A stretch of 64,000 nt of DNA from Smittia aterrima (lineage: Eukaryota; Arthropoda; Insecta; Diptera; Chironomidae), in NCBI GenBank assembly GCA_033063855.1, contig CP093831.1, forward strand, positions 29,016,001 to 29,080,000. The letters are read 5' to 3'. Positions 23,991 through 35,851 of the stretch are shown here, piece after piece. Position numbers and translations under genes: made by a program. The notes under the pieces were generated by a model, which was not told the DNA's origin, ran no database searches, and was given only the letters and a program-made list of their open reading frames with translations. Within the stretch, counting starts at the first letter, position 1, and each line of letters opens with the position of its first letter.

Positions 23991-26486
23991 CTGTTGAGAG
24001 AAAGAAAAGGACGTGGAAGCATAAAACTTGATTTAACAACCGCTCATTATTAACCAGTAAATTAATGTACCAGGTTTAAACGAAACTATGTACTTAAACG
24101 AAAATATGAAGACCAGGTCTGACCTTTTCCATGACTAGGTCAGTCTCATCCTTTCTTCAGAGTTTAGACTATTTTAAAGCAAGCTTTTATTAGTTAAATC
24201 GTTCGATCGAAGCTGTTATGTATTCTTGGGTCATACGAAATTGTAACCAATGGAACAGAAAGTTAACGAGGCAGACCAATTTAATTTTTACGAACTTTTT
24301 CCAGTAAAAGTGTTTAACAACTGGCGAAAAGGTGAAAAGAATTAAAAAAATATTTCTCGTCTTACGTTGTAAACAATTGCACAGATTTTTCCCAATTAAA
24401 TCCTTCGTGAATGTTGAGATGTGATAATTTCTATAAGACACTTCACGCTTAATTATTAATTTTCAACTTTCACACTTAGCGCTTATTAAATTATCTTTCG
24501 AGCACCAATAACACCTGAAAAGTTTACTCTATGAATGAGCCGCAGCTTTGCAAATTTAAGACTTATATAGATGAGCTCAATGGGGCTCGCGGAGCAAAGA
24601 GAAGAAAATAAGTAAAATCCGCGCTCTCTCGAGGCTCTCGCAACAACAAAAGGCTTGTGATTGTGTAAAAATCATCTTCTCAAAACTACATACAATGTTT
24701 TCGATCTTGAAAGCTTTCTAAAGTAGAATGATGCAACTGCATCGATTGTATCGATCGAGTTATTCAATAAACGAAATATTTGTTATTCAAAAAAGGAAAT
24801 ATATTTGTTTCAGGATATTTTGCTTAAATGGGGCTTCGCGTGTGTGACAGGAATGCGAGATCAAAAAGAATAACACAACAATTAATCACTGATTAAGGAT
24901 TGTATTTTGTTTTGTTTGTGTTCTTACTTTTTCTCTTAATACGTTTTACTCGAAGAATCGAAATTTTTAAGATTTATTGTCATCCAATATTCTGAAGAGA
25001 TGGGCTTGCAATTCGTTTATAAAAGATTCATCCACGGGATTTTCATTTGTCACTGGATAAAATGAGTCGAATCATTCATCAGTTCAATTTGCTGCGGTTC
25101 GACAATAGGTTTGGAAATGCGAGAGTCATTCAACGTCACAAACCCACTTAACTAAATTATTCTTGCCGAGAGATTTACGATTAAAACGTCGTGACCGATT
25201 CGAAACAGTTTTCTGACATCAGCATTTGACATCATGACTTCATCTGGGCCTCCGAGAAAGCTTAGGAAATTTTATTAATAGATTATTGCTGATGGATTTA
25301 AACGCAACACCTACGTAAATTATTTCCAATGTCAAGGTAAGTTAGGTAACAGCAAACGACGAGATTAAATTTCGCATATTCCATTCGCCAAACCTTTTAG
25401 TTCAATTTTAACCCAATTGTCGGAATTGCTTTGCATATCTTGTTACTGCATGAACTTGACGAAAAAAAAATCAAGATCATTACCGGTCTGAGAAATATTT
25501 TTAGTCACCAAATGTTATTGGCCTGAAAAGACTGCGGATCAAAAATGTATTTTGGGATTTGCCATTTTTGTTGTTTATAAGCGGTCGTCGACATTCTTTG
25601 TAAATGACCAAAACTAATATACAATATGTTAATTGATGAGAATAAGATGATGATGATGATGATTCGACACGAAATGAGTTATTTGCTCAAGAACATTAAC
25701 GAGCGAACGCAACTTGCGTGTTGATTGCATTAAATTACTTTATTAGTGGTCTTTCAGAAACTATGTAAACACAGAAATGAGGAAATGAAATTGGCTAGTT
25801 TTGTAAATAGAAAAATCCAATTCGGGGGTTCAAAGCTACCTCACTGAGGAATTACTCTAATAAAGCTTTAATTGTTTAATTTATTTGATTCGATACAAAA
25901 ACTTAATCATGACAACATCAAAACTTGATTGCTTTCACTGAAAAAAGAGAACGACAACTTAACTAACGATCCCAAAAAATATCACCTTAATCACTTGGAA
26001 AATTGAATATTGATTTTTTGTTTACACCTTTTTCGTGATATTTAGTGATCAAAAATCACTTATAACTTGATTTTCGTCTAGGAGAGTTGCAGCATTCATG
26101 GAGCGAAGCTATTGAGCTAATCAAAAACGGAGTTCCATTTATTTCATCGTGAAATTAATTTCGATCTGAAGAAAAAGCCTTCATTCCTGACCAGAACTCG
26201 ATATGGCTTTCGAAATATTAACTGAGAGATTTCTATATTTTTTATTTTCATTAGCTTGTTTTTAATATTTCATATTGGGAAATATTTTCTGTTTGGAATG
26301 AAAGAGATGCTGAGCGTCGTGAGCAATGTATCATCACGCTGACTTTAAAATAAATTCACGATTGTCCGAAAAAAAAACTCGAAAGATGTGATCATAAACA
26401 TGTTGAAAGTAAGTTTATTTAAAGCAAAAGGATGATACAATGAAACTTTATGATTTTGCAAGATAATCGTAATGGCTTAATGTAAT
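23991..26486. other. Spacer between scarface and its tandem paralogue
   Basis: About 2.5 kb holding the scarface 5' leader and promoter (TATA box at 24561-24570) and the 3' end of the paralogue (TTTATT at 26414-26419). I looked for remnants of protease-domain exons downstream of the paralogue and saw none. A short GAT repeat lies near 25646-25662. Confidence 0.55.
24561..24570 (-). promoter_or_regulatory. scaf: Probable TATA box of scarface
   Basis: CTATATAAGT on the minus strand, 570 bp upstream of the coding start and followed about 33 nt later by an initiator-like TCATTC. The same CTATATAAGT sequence, with matching flank, precedes the paralogue. Confidence 0.6.
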
Positions 26487-28265
26487 TTAAATTCGTTGTG
26501 GTGGCAAATACAATCGTTGCTGCGTATTTGACGGTTGAGGAAGCACGTATCCTTCTTGCTCGAATTTCACCTTAACTGGAACATTTAAACTTGGCTCTGG
26601 CTTATAAGCACCGCTGTCAAAAGCTCCATTAATTTCTTCAGGAACGTATTGCCCAGTTCTGCCGACTGGCCATGGATCAACATAATCGGGATCACGACAG
26701 CACTTTCCGACTTGATTAGTGTTTGGCTCTCGACAGTCGGTCAAGGGAACACGGAACATTTCTTGTTGAGGCGTTAACACAACTGGAGACTTGGAAATAA
26801 CTCCAGTGGCATCACAGAATTGAATGTTGGTGCAGTTCATGGCCGCGGAACATCCAACTGGTACAACAATTGGCGCTGGGTCATATTGAACTGGTCGAAT
26901 TTCGCTGGGTTGTGGTTGATATTGTGGCCTTTGAGGGGTGGGACGGACAGGTGATTGTGTTGGAACATATCTTGGTGGCTGTGTTCTAGGCGGTTGAGAA
27001 GGGCGAGGCGGGGCATAAGTTGATGGTCGGATGTACGTCTGCTGATCGTTTGATGGCTGAGGTTTGTAGTCAGGTAAACTTGGCAGGTATTGATTTGCTG
27101 GCTTTCGAACAACGTAACCTTCCTTCGTAAGAATCTCCGATGTCGACTCGGCTGCAGCAACAGAGTTGTCTTGAGCGTATTGAGCAATTCGTTTTTGTGC
27201 AAATTTACAGCAAATTTCTGGTGCAAAGCATCGTCCCGACTAAATATTTTAAAGAAGAAGACGAAAAAAAAATCAATAATGACTAGTTGAATATATCAAG
27301 GTGAAAAAAAACAACATTAGTCGTAAAATTGTTGGTGCGAGATCACGATCAATCTTTTTTCACTCCGTGCAACATTTTGGCGTAGCTAGAAAATTGTTAA
27401 ATTTGCGTTTAGACTCAGAGTCTCATGTTAATGACCTTCGAGGAATTTGACATCAAGATCTTCTACGTGCAATTGTTTTCCAATTTGCTATGTAGTTTGC
27501 TTGACCGATGCCTGTCTTTTGGTTTGTTAGGTAATTAAATGATGCGACTAGGTACATCATTGTAGACCTCAGCAGTGTGACCTTTTAAGCTACCTTTAAC
27601 CGCTTCGCAGCTCATTAAGAAGCAGATTTCTGTTGAGGCGTTTTAAATATTTCCAGTAGGCCGTGTGACGGATCAGCAATTTGTGATGACTCTACTTGGA
27701 GATCTTCGATTTGTTTCAAGACAACACTTACCGAGCTTCTGATGGCTTTATGTGCATCTAACTGATCGATGACTCCATTGAAACAGAATTTTGGTTCGAC
27801 ACACGCGTAATTTGAATCTGAGCAGCTTGATGATTGTTGTTGCTGGAAGAAATCGTTTACTTCTCTTGGTGATCCTGAAACGGAAGCCGGAGAGTTTCGA
27901 TTGAATGATGAGGGATTTCGTCTGACATTTGTGAATGAATTTGAAGCGTAAGCGTTCTGTTGTGTGTTGTGGTGTTGTGTATTTTGATTTAAGTTTAATG
28001 CACGGCTCGTGCAGCTACTACATCCCATCGTTGAGAAATAATTCTGTCTGAGATGTTGAACGGGGTTTATATCGTTACCAGGTCCGTTGTAAGATCTACT
28101 CGAGAAAGATGCATCTCCATTAGAGTTGAATGATTGTCTAACGAGTTGTCCATTATTGGCGACGAAAGTGTGTCCCGAACGCTGTTGATCTCTTTGGAGA
28201 TGGCTAACGTCAGCTTGAATGAGCCCCAAAGAAATGAAGCTCAATGCGAGTGCCAAGATTTTCAT
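26487..28265 (-). CDS. Scarface paralogue with clip modules only (no protease domain)
   Basis: Two exons, 28265-27732 and 27239-26487; sum 1287 nt, 428 aa. The start is the Met of MKILALALSFISLGLIQA, a signal peptide; the ATG directly follows an acceptor (TTTTACAG), exactly as in scarface, so the leader exon lies upstream. The protein shares ADVSHL after the signal, a Gln/Asn-rich stretch, the CFNG clip module (CFAPEICCKF), the linker TKEGYVV and NQYLPSLP, and a final module ending GKCCRDPDYVDPWPVG. It stops 70 residues later, where scarface continues into its protease-like domain. The first of scarface's three Cys modules is also missing. The reading frame is intact, so it is probably functional rather than a pseudogene. 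Confidence 0.85.
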
Positions 28266-29548
28266 CTGTAAAATATTTTCAATAAACATTTATTGAATTC
28301 GAATGATGCTTCATTAAAAATTTATTGAAATTAAATAACAAAACTGGCATTTAAACACAAATCTTCAAATAGGTTGAATGGAGAGGGAGTCAAACGGTCA
28401 TTTCTCATGATTGTACTTTAGTCTTTTCTAAATATCATATTTTTCTTTATGAACTATGATATTTGGAAATCTCAAACTTTTATACACAAAACAATCATTT
28501 TCTTCCATCACATCCTAAGGTCATTCACATGTTGATCGGGAAACATTGTTCTTCTCAACGTATCCCAACACTTTTGAAATTGGATTAAAATTTTCCAAAT
28601 TCAATCACTTAATATTTTCAATTCAAATATCCTCAAAATATTTTTTAATTGAAATCAATTCTTGCTTTTTTTCACAAATATATTTTTCGATTTGATATTT
28701 TACATCCGTCAGAATTTTTAAACGAAATTTAAAAGTTACTTTGCTTACTTTAAGTATTTAATAACGAGTTCACTCTGAAATTCACTTCTATTCAAATAGA
28801 TGTTTACGAGAAGACGGCACCAAATGCTTTAACGAAGAGCTGGATGCTTCTTGCGTGTCTAAGATCTGCGCAGTAATTGAGCAGCTGATTGTTTGCGCAG
28901 TAGACTTATATAGTTGATGCGTTTCTTCCATACCTATTATGCTTTAATAAGTTAAGATATTTTTTCTCTTCTATTTTGATTTTTTTTTCATTGCTGCTTT
29001 GTAAAGAAATATGAAATTTTTATGAAGCGAATCACTCTCCCGCGCTCAAAAGCATCACTACAGCACACTCTCTGTTTTCTGCGAGACTCATTACTTACAA
29101 GTGTGTGATGATGGAAGTCGAGATCGAGATGGAAGTGTTGACGACAATCCACCAAGAGTTTAAGTCACGAAAAATTGAGAGAGAAAATTGGTCGACGATG
29201 AAATTGAAGAGAAAAGGATGTCAAGATCTGCTATAGAGTTGGATCAAATGTTTCTATATAAGACTTGAACAACGACCGAAGCTTCGAGTGACATCAGCAG
29301 AGTAATCCTCAAGCACCCACACACATTTCTTAGACTGATTTACTCACGCGAATCTGAAACCTTTACGATCTGCGATCTGAATCAATCAAAAGAAATAATT
29401 TCAACATGAATCTCTACCTTGTAGCAATACAAAAGCTGAAAAAAAGTTTAAATAAACTGATCCAGTGTTTTGATCTCTTTTTGCTTCAGAAGATGGACAA
29501 GGTCGTTCCATACGACAAGAAACAACAACCAACACACTTGCGAAACAA
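28266..29548. other. Promoter region of the scarface paralogue and spacer
   Basis: Contains the paralogue's leader, intron and TATA box. A second TATA-like element (TATATAAG, 29255-29262, plus strand) faces the other way; about 150 bp downstream a 48-codon open frame starts MNLYLVAIQK (29406-29552), which I recognise as nothing. Confidence 0.5.
28904..28913 (-). promoter_or_regulatory. Probable TATA box of the scarface paralogue
   Basis: CTATATAAGT on the minus strand with a TCAGCT initiator-like site 26 nt downstream; 640 bp upstream of the ATG, the rest being leader plus intron. Identical core to the scarface TATA box. Confidence 0.6.
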
Positions 29549-30310
29549 TTAATATTTCGCTTTCTTCTTTTTACGAGCGACTGACATTAACTGACGAATT
29601 CTGAGTGGCACGAAATCATTTAAATTTTTATACCTCTGACAGCAATCACGATGTTCATCAAGATTGGAAAGAGTTCTGTTATGCGGATGTAGATAGAAAT
29701 ATTTGAGCTGATTCAAATTCGTTAGAGGAATTTTTGGAGATGTTGCTAATAAATATTTAGTGAAAATATTTTCTGACCTAGAAATCTTAAAGATGAATCT
29801 GTCATGCTTAGCGATAAAAAATCTATGCGACATTGCTGACATGACATAGTTTGATAGATTTACATCTCGTTTGAAGGAACTAACTTAAATTTGTTAGACC
29901 ATGACCTTCAACTTCATTGTAAATCATTTTCTCACCGGCTGATGAGATGCTTGCTGAAAATGACAGCTTACCCACCTCTAGATGAATCATTGAGAGTTGG
30001 CAATTGGGAGCTGCTTAATGTATTTCCTGAACGAGAAGAAGTCTCGATTAATTCGAACATCTCCGCGTGCAGTTCAATGATTCCAACAGAACAGGATTTC
30101 AAACGGTAGTCGAACCTTTTTTATTTTTTTTTCGCGTAATTGTCCGAATCGTTATTTCTTGATTTGTTAGGATTGCTGAAAATCAAAAAATAATTAGATT
30201 TGAAAAATCTTCTTACCGAAAAGAAAATCCCATCGACTCATGTTTGCTGAGTCAGCAGAATATCCGATGATGACTTTTGAGACGTTTTTCTGTGGGCTCA
30301 TTCCATTCAT
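29549..30310 (-). CDS. Unrecognised three-exon gene, frame broken in an A/T run
   Basis: Exons on the minus strand: 30310-30217 (starts MNGMSPQKNVSK), 30175-29972, 29879-29549 (ends MSVARKKKKAKY). Splice sites are good: CG|GTAAGA, TTTTCAG, GG|GTAAGC. The last two exons join in phase and read like protein (CSVGIIELHAEMF; LDEHRDCCQRYKNLND). Exon 1 enters exon 2 one base out of frame; the shift falls in a T6-A-T9 run at 30117-30132. Alternatively, the frame that joins exon 3 has a TAA in the same run. So this is an assembly error, a polymorphism or a decaying gene. I do not recognise the product. The overlapping plus-strand open frame at 29891-30109 is its shadow. Confidence 0.45.
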
Positions 30311-30539
30311 TTAAGCTGAGACCATGCGTTGAACAAGGTGCATAAAGCTTTTGTTACATCAGCACACGCTTTTTTGAATTAAAAATAGAAAATATTTATA
30401 AGAAATCAAACGATACAAATCCCACGCTGCCTTTATTAGAAATCAACATTGTCTTGGAATGACAAACAAACAAGCCTAGAAAGAACCGACACAAAAGCTT
30501 TGAAAGTCTCTTGAAATATTTAGCAAGCTCCTCCGTGTT

Positions 30540-30809
30540 TTAAACTTGAAAGAGTTCCAAAAATTTCACCGCGATCATGAGGATTGCACTGAAGTTGTTT
30601 ATCAGGAAACATCTTATGTAAGCTGATTCGTCATTTAACTGAGTCAATATTTTTGTTGACGCTGTGTGAAGCGCCACTCTCGAGATTACTTTGTTAAGAT
30701 GAAAAGTCTTAGACGTGGACAACGCCATGTGGAGACTGTTAACCTTTGCGCAAGTCGCTTGAAACTGCAATAATAAATGCATCAACAGAGCCAGTAACTG
30801 CAAATACAT
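30540..30809 (-). CDS. Candidate small secreted protein
   Basis: Single open frame of 89 codons with a convincing signal peptide (MYLQLLALLMHLLLQFQATC). An AATAAA on the same strand at 30437-30432 lies about 100 nt past the stop. The body has no recognised motif. A possible 51-nt in-frame intron (GTAATC to CTCAG) starts after LNK. Another frame over the 3' part reads FPDKQLQCNPHDRGEIFG, so the true structure may differ. Confidence 0.3.
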   Translation of the reverse strand: MYLQLLALLMHLLLQFQATCAKVNSLHMALSTSKTFHLNKVISRVALHTASTKILTQLNDESAYIRCFLINNFSAILMIAVKFLELFQV

Positions 30810-32403
30810 GCAAATCTGTGTGCGAAAAAGTCAGCCTGCAGAAGTTGCGCAATTAATTGAGAATTGCGAATGAAGCTCGTGAGATTTTTAAAAACGCTCG
30901 CCGATGGTAAAAAAAACCTTTTTTCACTTTTAATATTTTTAATGATCTTTGAACAGAAGCTCAACGGAAGATTTAAGCTTAATTTTTCTAAGCCAAGTTC
31001 AAGTTTAAGTGTCGATGATGAAAGTGAATTCCTCGTCAGTTTTAGATGCAGCGATTTGTGCTTTGAAATATCATTGACAGTTTGAATTGTTCAGAGCGGG
31101 ATTTCAGGAAACCTATATTGCTCACACTTGAAATATCACGTCATTCCCCGCATGAGTACAGAAACTATTGTTCCATCAGAGAATTCGTTTCGATGTAATG
31201 AAGACTTAAACATTTTGTATTGTTTGGAAGAAGGTCACGTTTCAAAAAGATTGATTTTTCACACTGGGTGCGTACCAGAAATAATCTGATGAACTCAAGT
31301 GTAACTTCAATCTATATCCTAAAAAATAAAAGTTCTCGTTTGGAGCTATTTCATCATCTTCCTCTTAGACAAATATTAAAGAAAACATTTTTATGCCCGT
31401 TGTGGAAACTTAAAAGTAATGAAGAAATTTAAAATCTATTTATTACCTCGAGATCAGTGATCAGCTCTGCCATAAAAATTCCTCTTTTAAAAGGTTATAT
31501 TAAATCAGAAAATCGCAAATATTTTCATCAAAGCGTCTGGCTGCATTAGTTATTATCAAGCTTGGCTCTACATTGACCCAATTCATCGAGATACGTTGCA
31601 GACAAAAACCAACAGGCAGGCGGTAACTCAATTTGAATCTGAGTCGAGGTGATTTGTGTGTCATCTCTTTGCATGCTGCATCGCTTAGCTGTCAAATTTA
31701 TTGCCCATACATTATGTTTCGATTCATCTTATTTTCAAATCGGAACTCGTCAAATTTATTCAAATACCATCAACGAACAAGATTTATTTTTGATGCAATT
31801 TTTGTTAAGTTGACACTCGTCGCAACAAATCGCTGATCTTGCGAAATTAACTCTCATCATTTTTCATCAACGCAAAAATATAGGCCACGATGTTTCTTCT
31901 AAGAGAAATCTGAGGCTTCGTTGAAATATTCACGAATTTGTTGCAAAAGGTCGTGGCTTACTGGACAAAATCTATTCTCCATTTTTTTATGATGGATATT
32001 AACTTTATTGGTCGTTTCGCTAATTGAGAGCCTTTGAGGTAACTTCTATCATTGCTATGTATCAAGTTATCAAGTTTCTTACTCTTTTTCATTCGATGCT
32101 ATTGACAAGTTATTAGCTGTAAACTGTTTATAATGAAAAGATATTTTTCTCTTTTTAGTTTTACGTCTTTAAAAGCTTTTTAATATTCAATTCAACGTAA
32201 TCCTGTTTGGCTGCTCTGAGTAAATCCCTTCCTGTACTTAACTTCAATCGAAATTAATATTCTCAACAACTGAAAGTGAATTTTAATAACATTTAAAACG
32301 TTTTTTTGTTCAGACGTTACAAATTTTATCTATTCCCATATAAATTAAAATAATTCCTTCGTGACTGGAATAACTCTTTCTCATACTTAATAATTTTTTA
32401 AAT
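30810..32403. other. Intergenic region without recognised genes
   Basis: About 1.6 kb of AT-rich sequence. Open frames at 30864-31085, 31220-31432 and 31633-31836 (all +) lack family similarity and splice context. Nothing else seen. Confidence 0.5.
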
Positions 32404-33851
32404 CTAATTTTTTCCTGTACCATTTACCGTGTTCAGTGGAATGTCTTCAAAAGGACTTGCAGCTTCAATTGATCCTCGTCGATTCTTCGTTTTGCTGCGA
32501 CATAAAGTTGTTTTGACTTTGCAAACATCGAGACGACAAAGTAAACCAATAAAAAATATCCCAGTAACCGTGACGAATATTCCTGGCAAACAAAAAAGAA
32601 GAAAAAATGTTTGAAAAATTCCTAAGAAATTAATGCTACGTAACCATCAATTTTCATGTTTTCACACATTCAAGGTTTCGTATTCAATTGCTCACCTATT
32701 AAAATATATTTGATCGTTTCACTTTCGATGTCGATTGACGCTGTTTCGGTATCAATCCTTGTTTTGTTCGTTGACGATTCATAAAATGTTTCATTCACAT
32801 TCTCATGGAAAGAGACTATGCTTGAATTCGTAGAAGGTGTTGTAAGTTCTTGCGAAAACTGTGTTGATGAATGAGTTGATGTTGATGGTGCCTTTGTTAT
32901 TTGCTGTTTTCGAGTCGTGATGGGTGGCGATGACATTACTGAATCGATTCTAGGCTCTTCAATCGGCTCCGTCAGAATTGCGTCTTGAAATGAATTTGAA
33001 TCTTCGGAGAGTATAATGCAGCTGATGTTGAAACCATCAAATTGTATTGTATCAATGGAATCCAGCTTTTGACATATCGAATGCGTTGTTTCAACGGATA
33101 AATTTGATATTCGGAGCATGATCAGTCCTTTTAGCATTTCAAAAGCGCTAACATCGATATTTTCACTAAATGAGTTACCACTTAGCGTCAAATTTCTTAA
33201 TTGCGGCATTGCGGTGAATGTGGCGTCTGGAATTGCCTCGAGATGACAATTGTCAAGGTTTAGCTCTTCCAATGAATGCTGAATTAAGAATCCCGATTCA
33301 GGAAGGATAATAAAGTTTCTTCTAAGATCTAAGCGCTTCAAATTTATCATCAATTCGAAAGTATGAGTATCTAACTCAGTCAACTTGTTTGATGACAGTA
33401 TCAAAACTTCTAGAGCGTTCAGTCCGAAGAAACTTTTTCCTGTCACATTCGTAAGTTGATTTGAAGATAGATCCAACGTAATCAACTGTAAGATTAAGAT
33501 TATTTTTAAATTTAAATGATAAGAAAGATAAAAAAAAGTAAAAACTCACATTGCCGCCAAAACTACTAAATTCATAGTCTTCGATTTGTTGAATGGAATT
33601 TAAGCTCATGTTAAGGCTTTCAGTCGTATTTTCAAATATTTTTGGCATTGCAGTGACCTTTGTATTAGAACAGTCAATTAAAGTTCTAGACGTGAATTTA
33701 CATTTTGGTTCTAGAAAAATATTTTTATAAAAAAAAATTCAAATTTAAATTGATTTGTCATCTCACCCGTATCTGTTACATTTGAGTTGACAATGTGAAT
33801 AAAATAGAATAATGCTGCTAATATCACCTGCTGCTGTTTTGTTCTGAGCAT
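32404..33851 (-). CDS. Single-pass leucine-rich repeat membrane protein
   Basis: Exons from the start: 33851-33767, 33710-33550, 33485-32696, 32582-32404; sum 1215 nt, 404 aa. Order: signal peptide (VILAALFYFIHIVNSN), an LRR N-cap with two Cys (PKCKFTSRTLIDCS), about six LRRs with the LxxLxLxxN pattern (LDLSSNQL, LILSSNKL, LDLRRNFI, LNLDNCHL, LTLSGNSF), a Ser/Thr-rich stalk, one membrane helix (FVTVTGIFFIGLLC) and a short basic cytoplasmic tail of about 45 residues. The helix is encoded in its own last exon. Probably a cell-surface adhesion or signalling protein. No TIR or Ig domain. Many insect LRR membrane proteins look alike, so I give no symbol. Confidence 0.85.
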
Positions 33852-34633
33852 TTTTGATCAGTGTTTAATGAAATCTTATTTCATGAAAAGCGCAGTCGGG
33901 GTACTGTCTGAAAAGAGAACAAATCAATAATAAAATGTCTTGAATTGCAAACAAGCCGCCTGACTATGCTCAACGTTTCGTCATGTAAACAAACGAAGTG
34001 TCAATGAGTTTTAGCCGATGAATCAAATTGTTTGCTGATAAGCAGCATGTGACGTAACAGTGATTGTGCCCACCATGAGCTTATGAGGTCGAAGGTCTGA
34101 ATTATCATTATTTTTTTTGAGAGAGAGAGAGAATTTAAGCAATTCAATAAACGATCGACTTTAGTCATTCTTTATAGTTTTATTTAAATATCAGCAAAAA
34201 AATGTTTAAAACTCTTACATAGAAACTACACTTTTGCACTGGATTACTTGACATCTACTTGACTTAATCTTGACATTGCAATAAAATGTATTTCAATTAT
34301 CTATCAAAAAATATTTTATTGTCTTAGCGCTCGCGATCCAAGTTTTTCTTTTGGAGATATTTCGAGTTATCTATGTTTGGAGAGAAATAAAAGTTGTAAA
34401 AATATTGCACTGTACTTATTTTAAATATTTTTTGAAAAAAGTATTCATAATAATAATTTTTTTCTCCGACTTAACAAAAGAAGCTTACTTTGTTATTTCA
34501 TCGATCATTGCTGTAATTCAAGTTTTTCTTTTATTGTCAGACAGACAAATATTTTATTCAACGTTTAGCTTTCAATATTTTTAGTTGAAAAAAGAAAAAA
34601 AAATCAGCGAGACATATATTTAAATGATAAACG
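33852..34633. other. Divergent promoter region with a GAGA tract
   Basis: Lies between the LRR gene (-) and the uncharacterised membrane gene (+). It contains an uninterrupted (GA)n tract at 34119-34133, a possible GAGA-factor site, and a TGACGTAA CRE-like site near 34050. No coding sequence is seen. Confidence 0.5.
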
Positions 34634-35851
34634 ATGAGGACAAAGAATTTCATTTTTCTTCTGGCACTTGTGATATTCCTAAGTATCTTAGCAATCATAT
34701 TTGGTCCTGGAAACAGTGATATCGCAGTGATAGCCAATCAGCAATTTAAACAAATCAAAGTAATTTCAATTTCTAAATTTTCATTTCTATTTCAAATATT
34801 CATTTGTTTTGATTTTAGGAAAATCTACGAGTGGAAAAAGAAAAGGAGCTTGACGTTGATGAGAAATATCTGACGTTATTAGGATTTCAATCGCTTACAA
34901 GTACAGCAAGAGGTGGAGCCTCGTCAGTGTTTAATGAATCTCGACAGAGAAATTTCTCTCTCGTTAGTTACGTTCAGACGGGACAACTGGCATCATCTAT
35001 CCTTTACATACAAAATATTGCAAGCGTTATGCCGGCAATTGATTTACTCATATACGATCTGGGTCTGTCAGAATCTGATGTACTCACGTTATCGATGTTT
35101 TGCAATAGCAGCTCAATCAGATGCTCGATTATTCAACACGATTTGAGTCAATATCCCTCATATATCTCAGACGAAAAGCTGCACCTGTTTCGTCCTCTCA
35201 TTATCAAGCACGCGCTTTCAAAATTTAAAACTATTTTATTTACCTCAAACCATGTCAGATTGCGTGGTTCAAGCATGAAAATCTTTAGCGAGATAAGAAA
35301 AAAAGCGGAAGATCAAAGCCCTGTTCAAAGTTTAAAGATAAAGAAACTTCCAATAACGAGCAACTCCCACCCGAAAATGGTAAGAAGAGCAAACAATTAT
35401 TGTCAAATATTGATAAAAACTTTTTCTTTTTTAGTTCGATTATTTCAATTCTGACGCTGATTCCTTTTTGTTCGTGAGACAAGTTACACTTGACGCAGTG
35501 TTTTTCCATCATAGCAAGTTTCTTGACGAAAAAATCTTGCTTCCGTGGATAAAATGCATCCTTACTCCCCAATGCATTCAACCTATTGGTGCGAGCTCTA
35601 ATACCAATCACTGCAAATTCAACAAGAAACCGCAGTACAGATATTCGGGTTGTCACGGCTATGACGAGTCAGCATTTAACATCGTTTGCAGTTTAGCGTT
35701 CAATTTCAACGAAGCAAAATATTCAGCTACTGAATTCGACAATGGTCTTTTCTATAAACAATCGCTTGAAGATTCTGTTAGAATTCTTGAAAACCGAAAA
35801 CGAAATATTAGTGAGACGAGTGAGCATCCTTACAGCAGCAGTGATGAGTAG
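34634..35851 (+). CDS. Uncharacterised type II membrane protein, possibly glycosyltransferase-like
   Basis: Exons 34634-34759, 34819-35379, 35435-35851, all phase 0; sum 1104 nt, 367 aa. A short basic N-terminus (MRTKN) precedes one hydrophobic segment (FIFLLALVIFLSILAIIFG), typical of a Golgi or ER type II anchor. The luminal part has a Rossmann-like start (IDLLIYDLGLSESD) and Cys-containing C-terminal motifs (WIKCILTPQCIQPIG; RYSGCHGYDESAFNIV). These resemble the nematode and insect DUF1647-type families that sit near glycosyltransferases, but that is recall and not checked. The C-terminus ends in an acidic Ser-rich tail. Topology is well supported; function is not. Confidence 0.75.

Noticed and set aside
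29891..30109. Plus-strand frame (YPPLDESLRVGNWELLNVF)
   Set aside because: Antisense to exon 2 of the minus-strand orphan gene, which has good splice sites; treated as a shadow.
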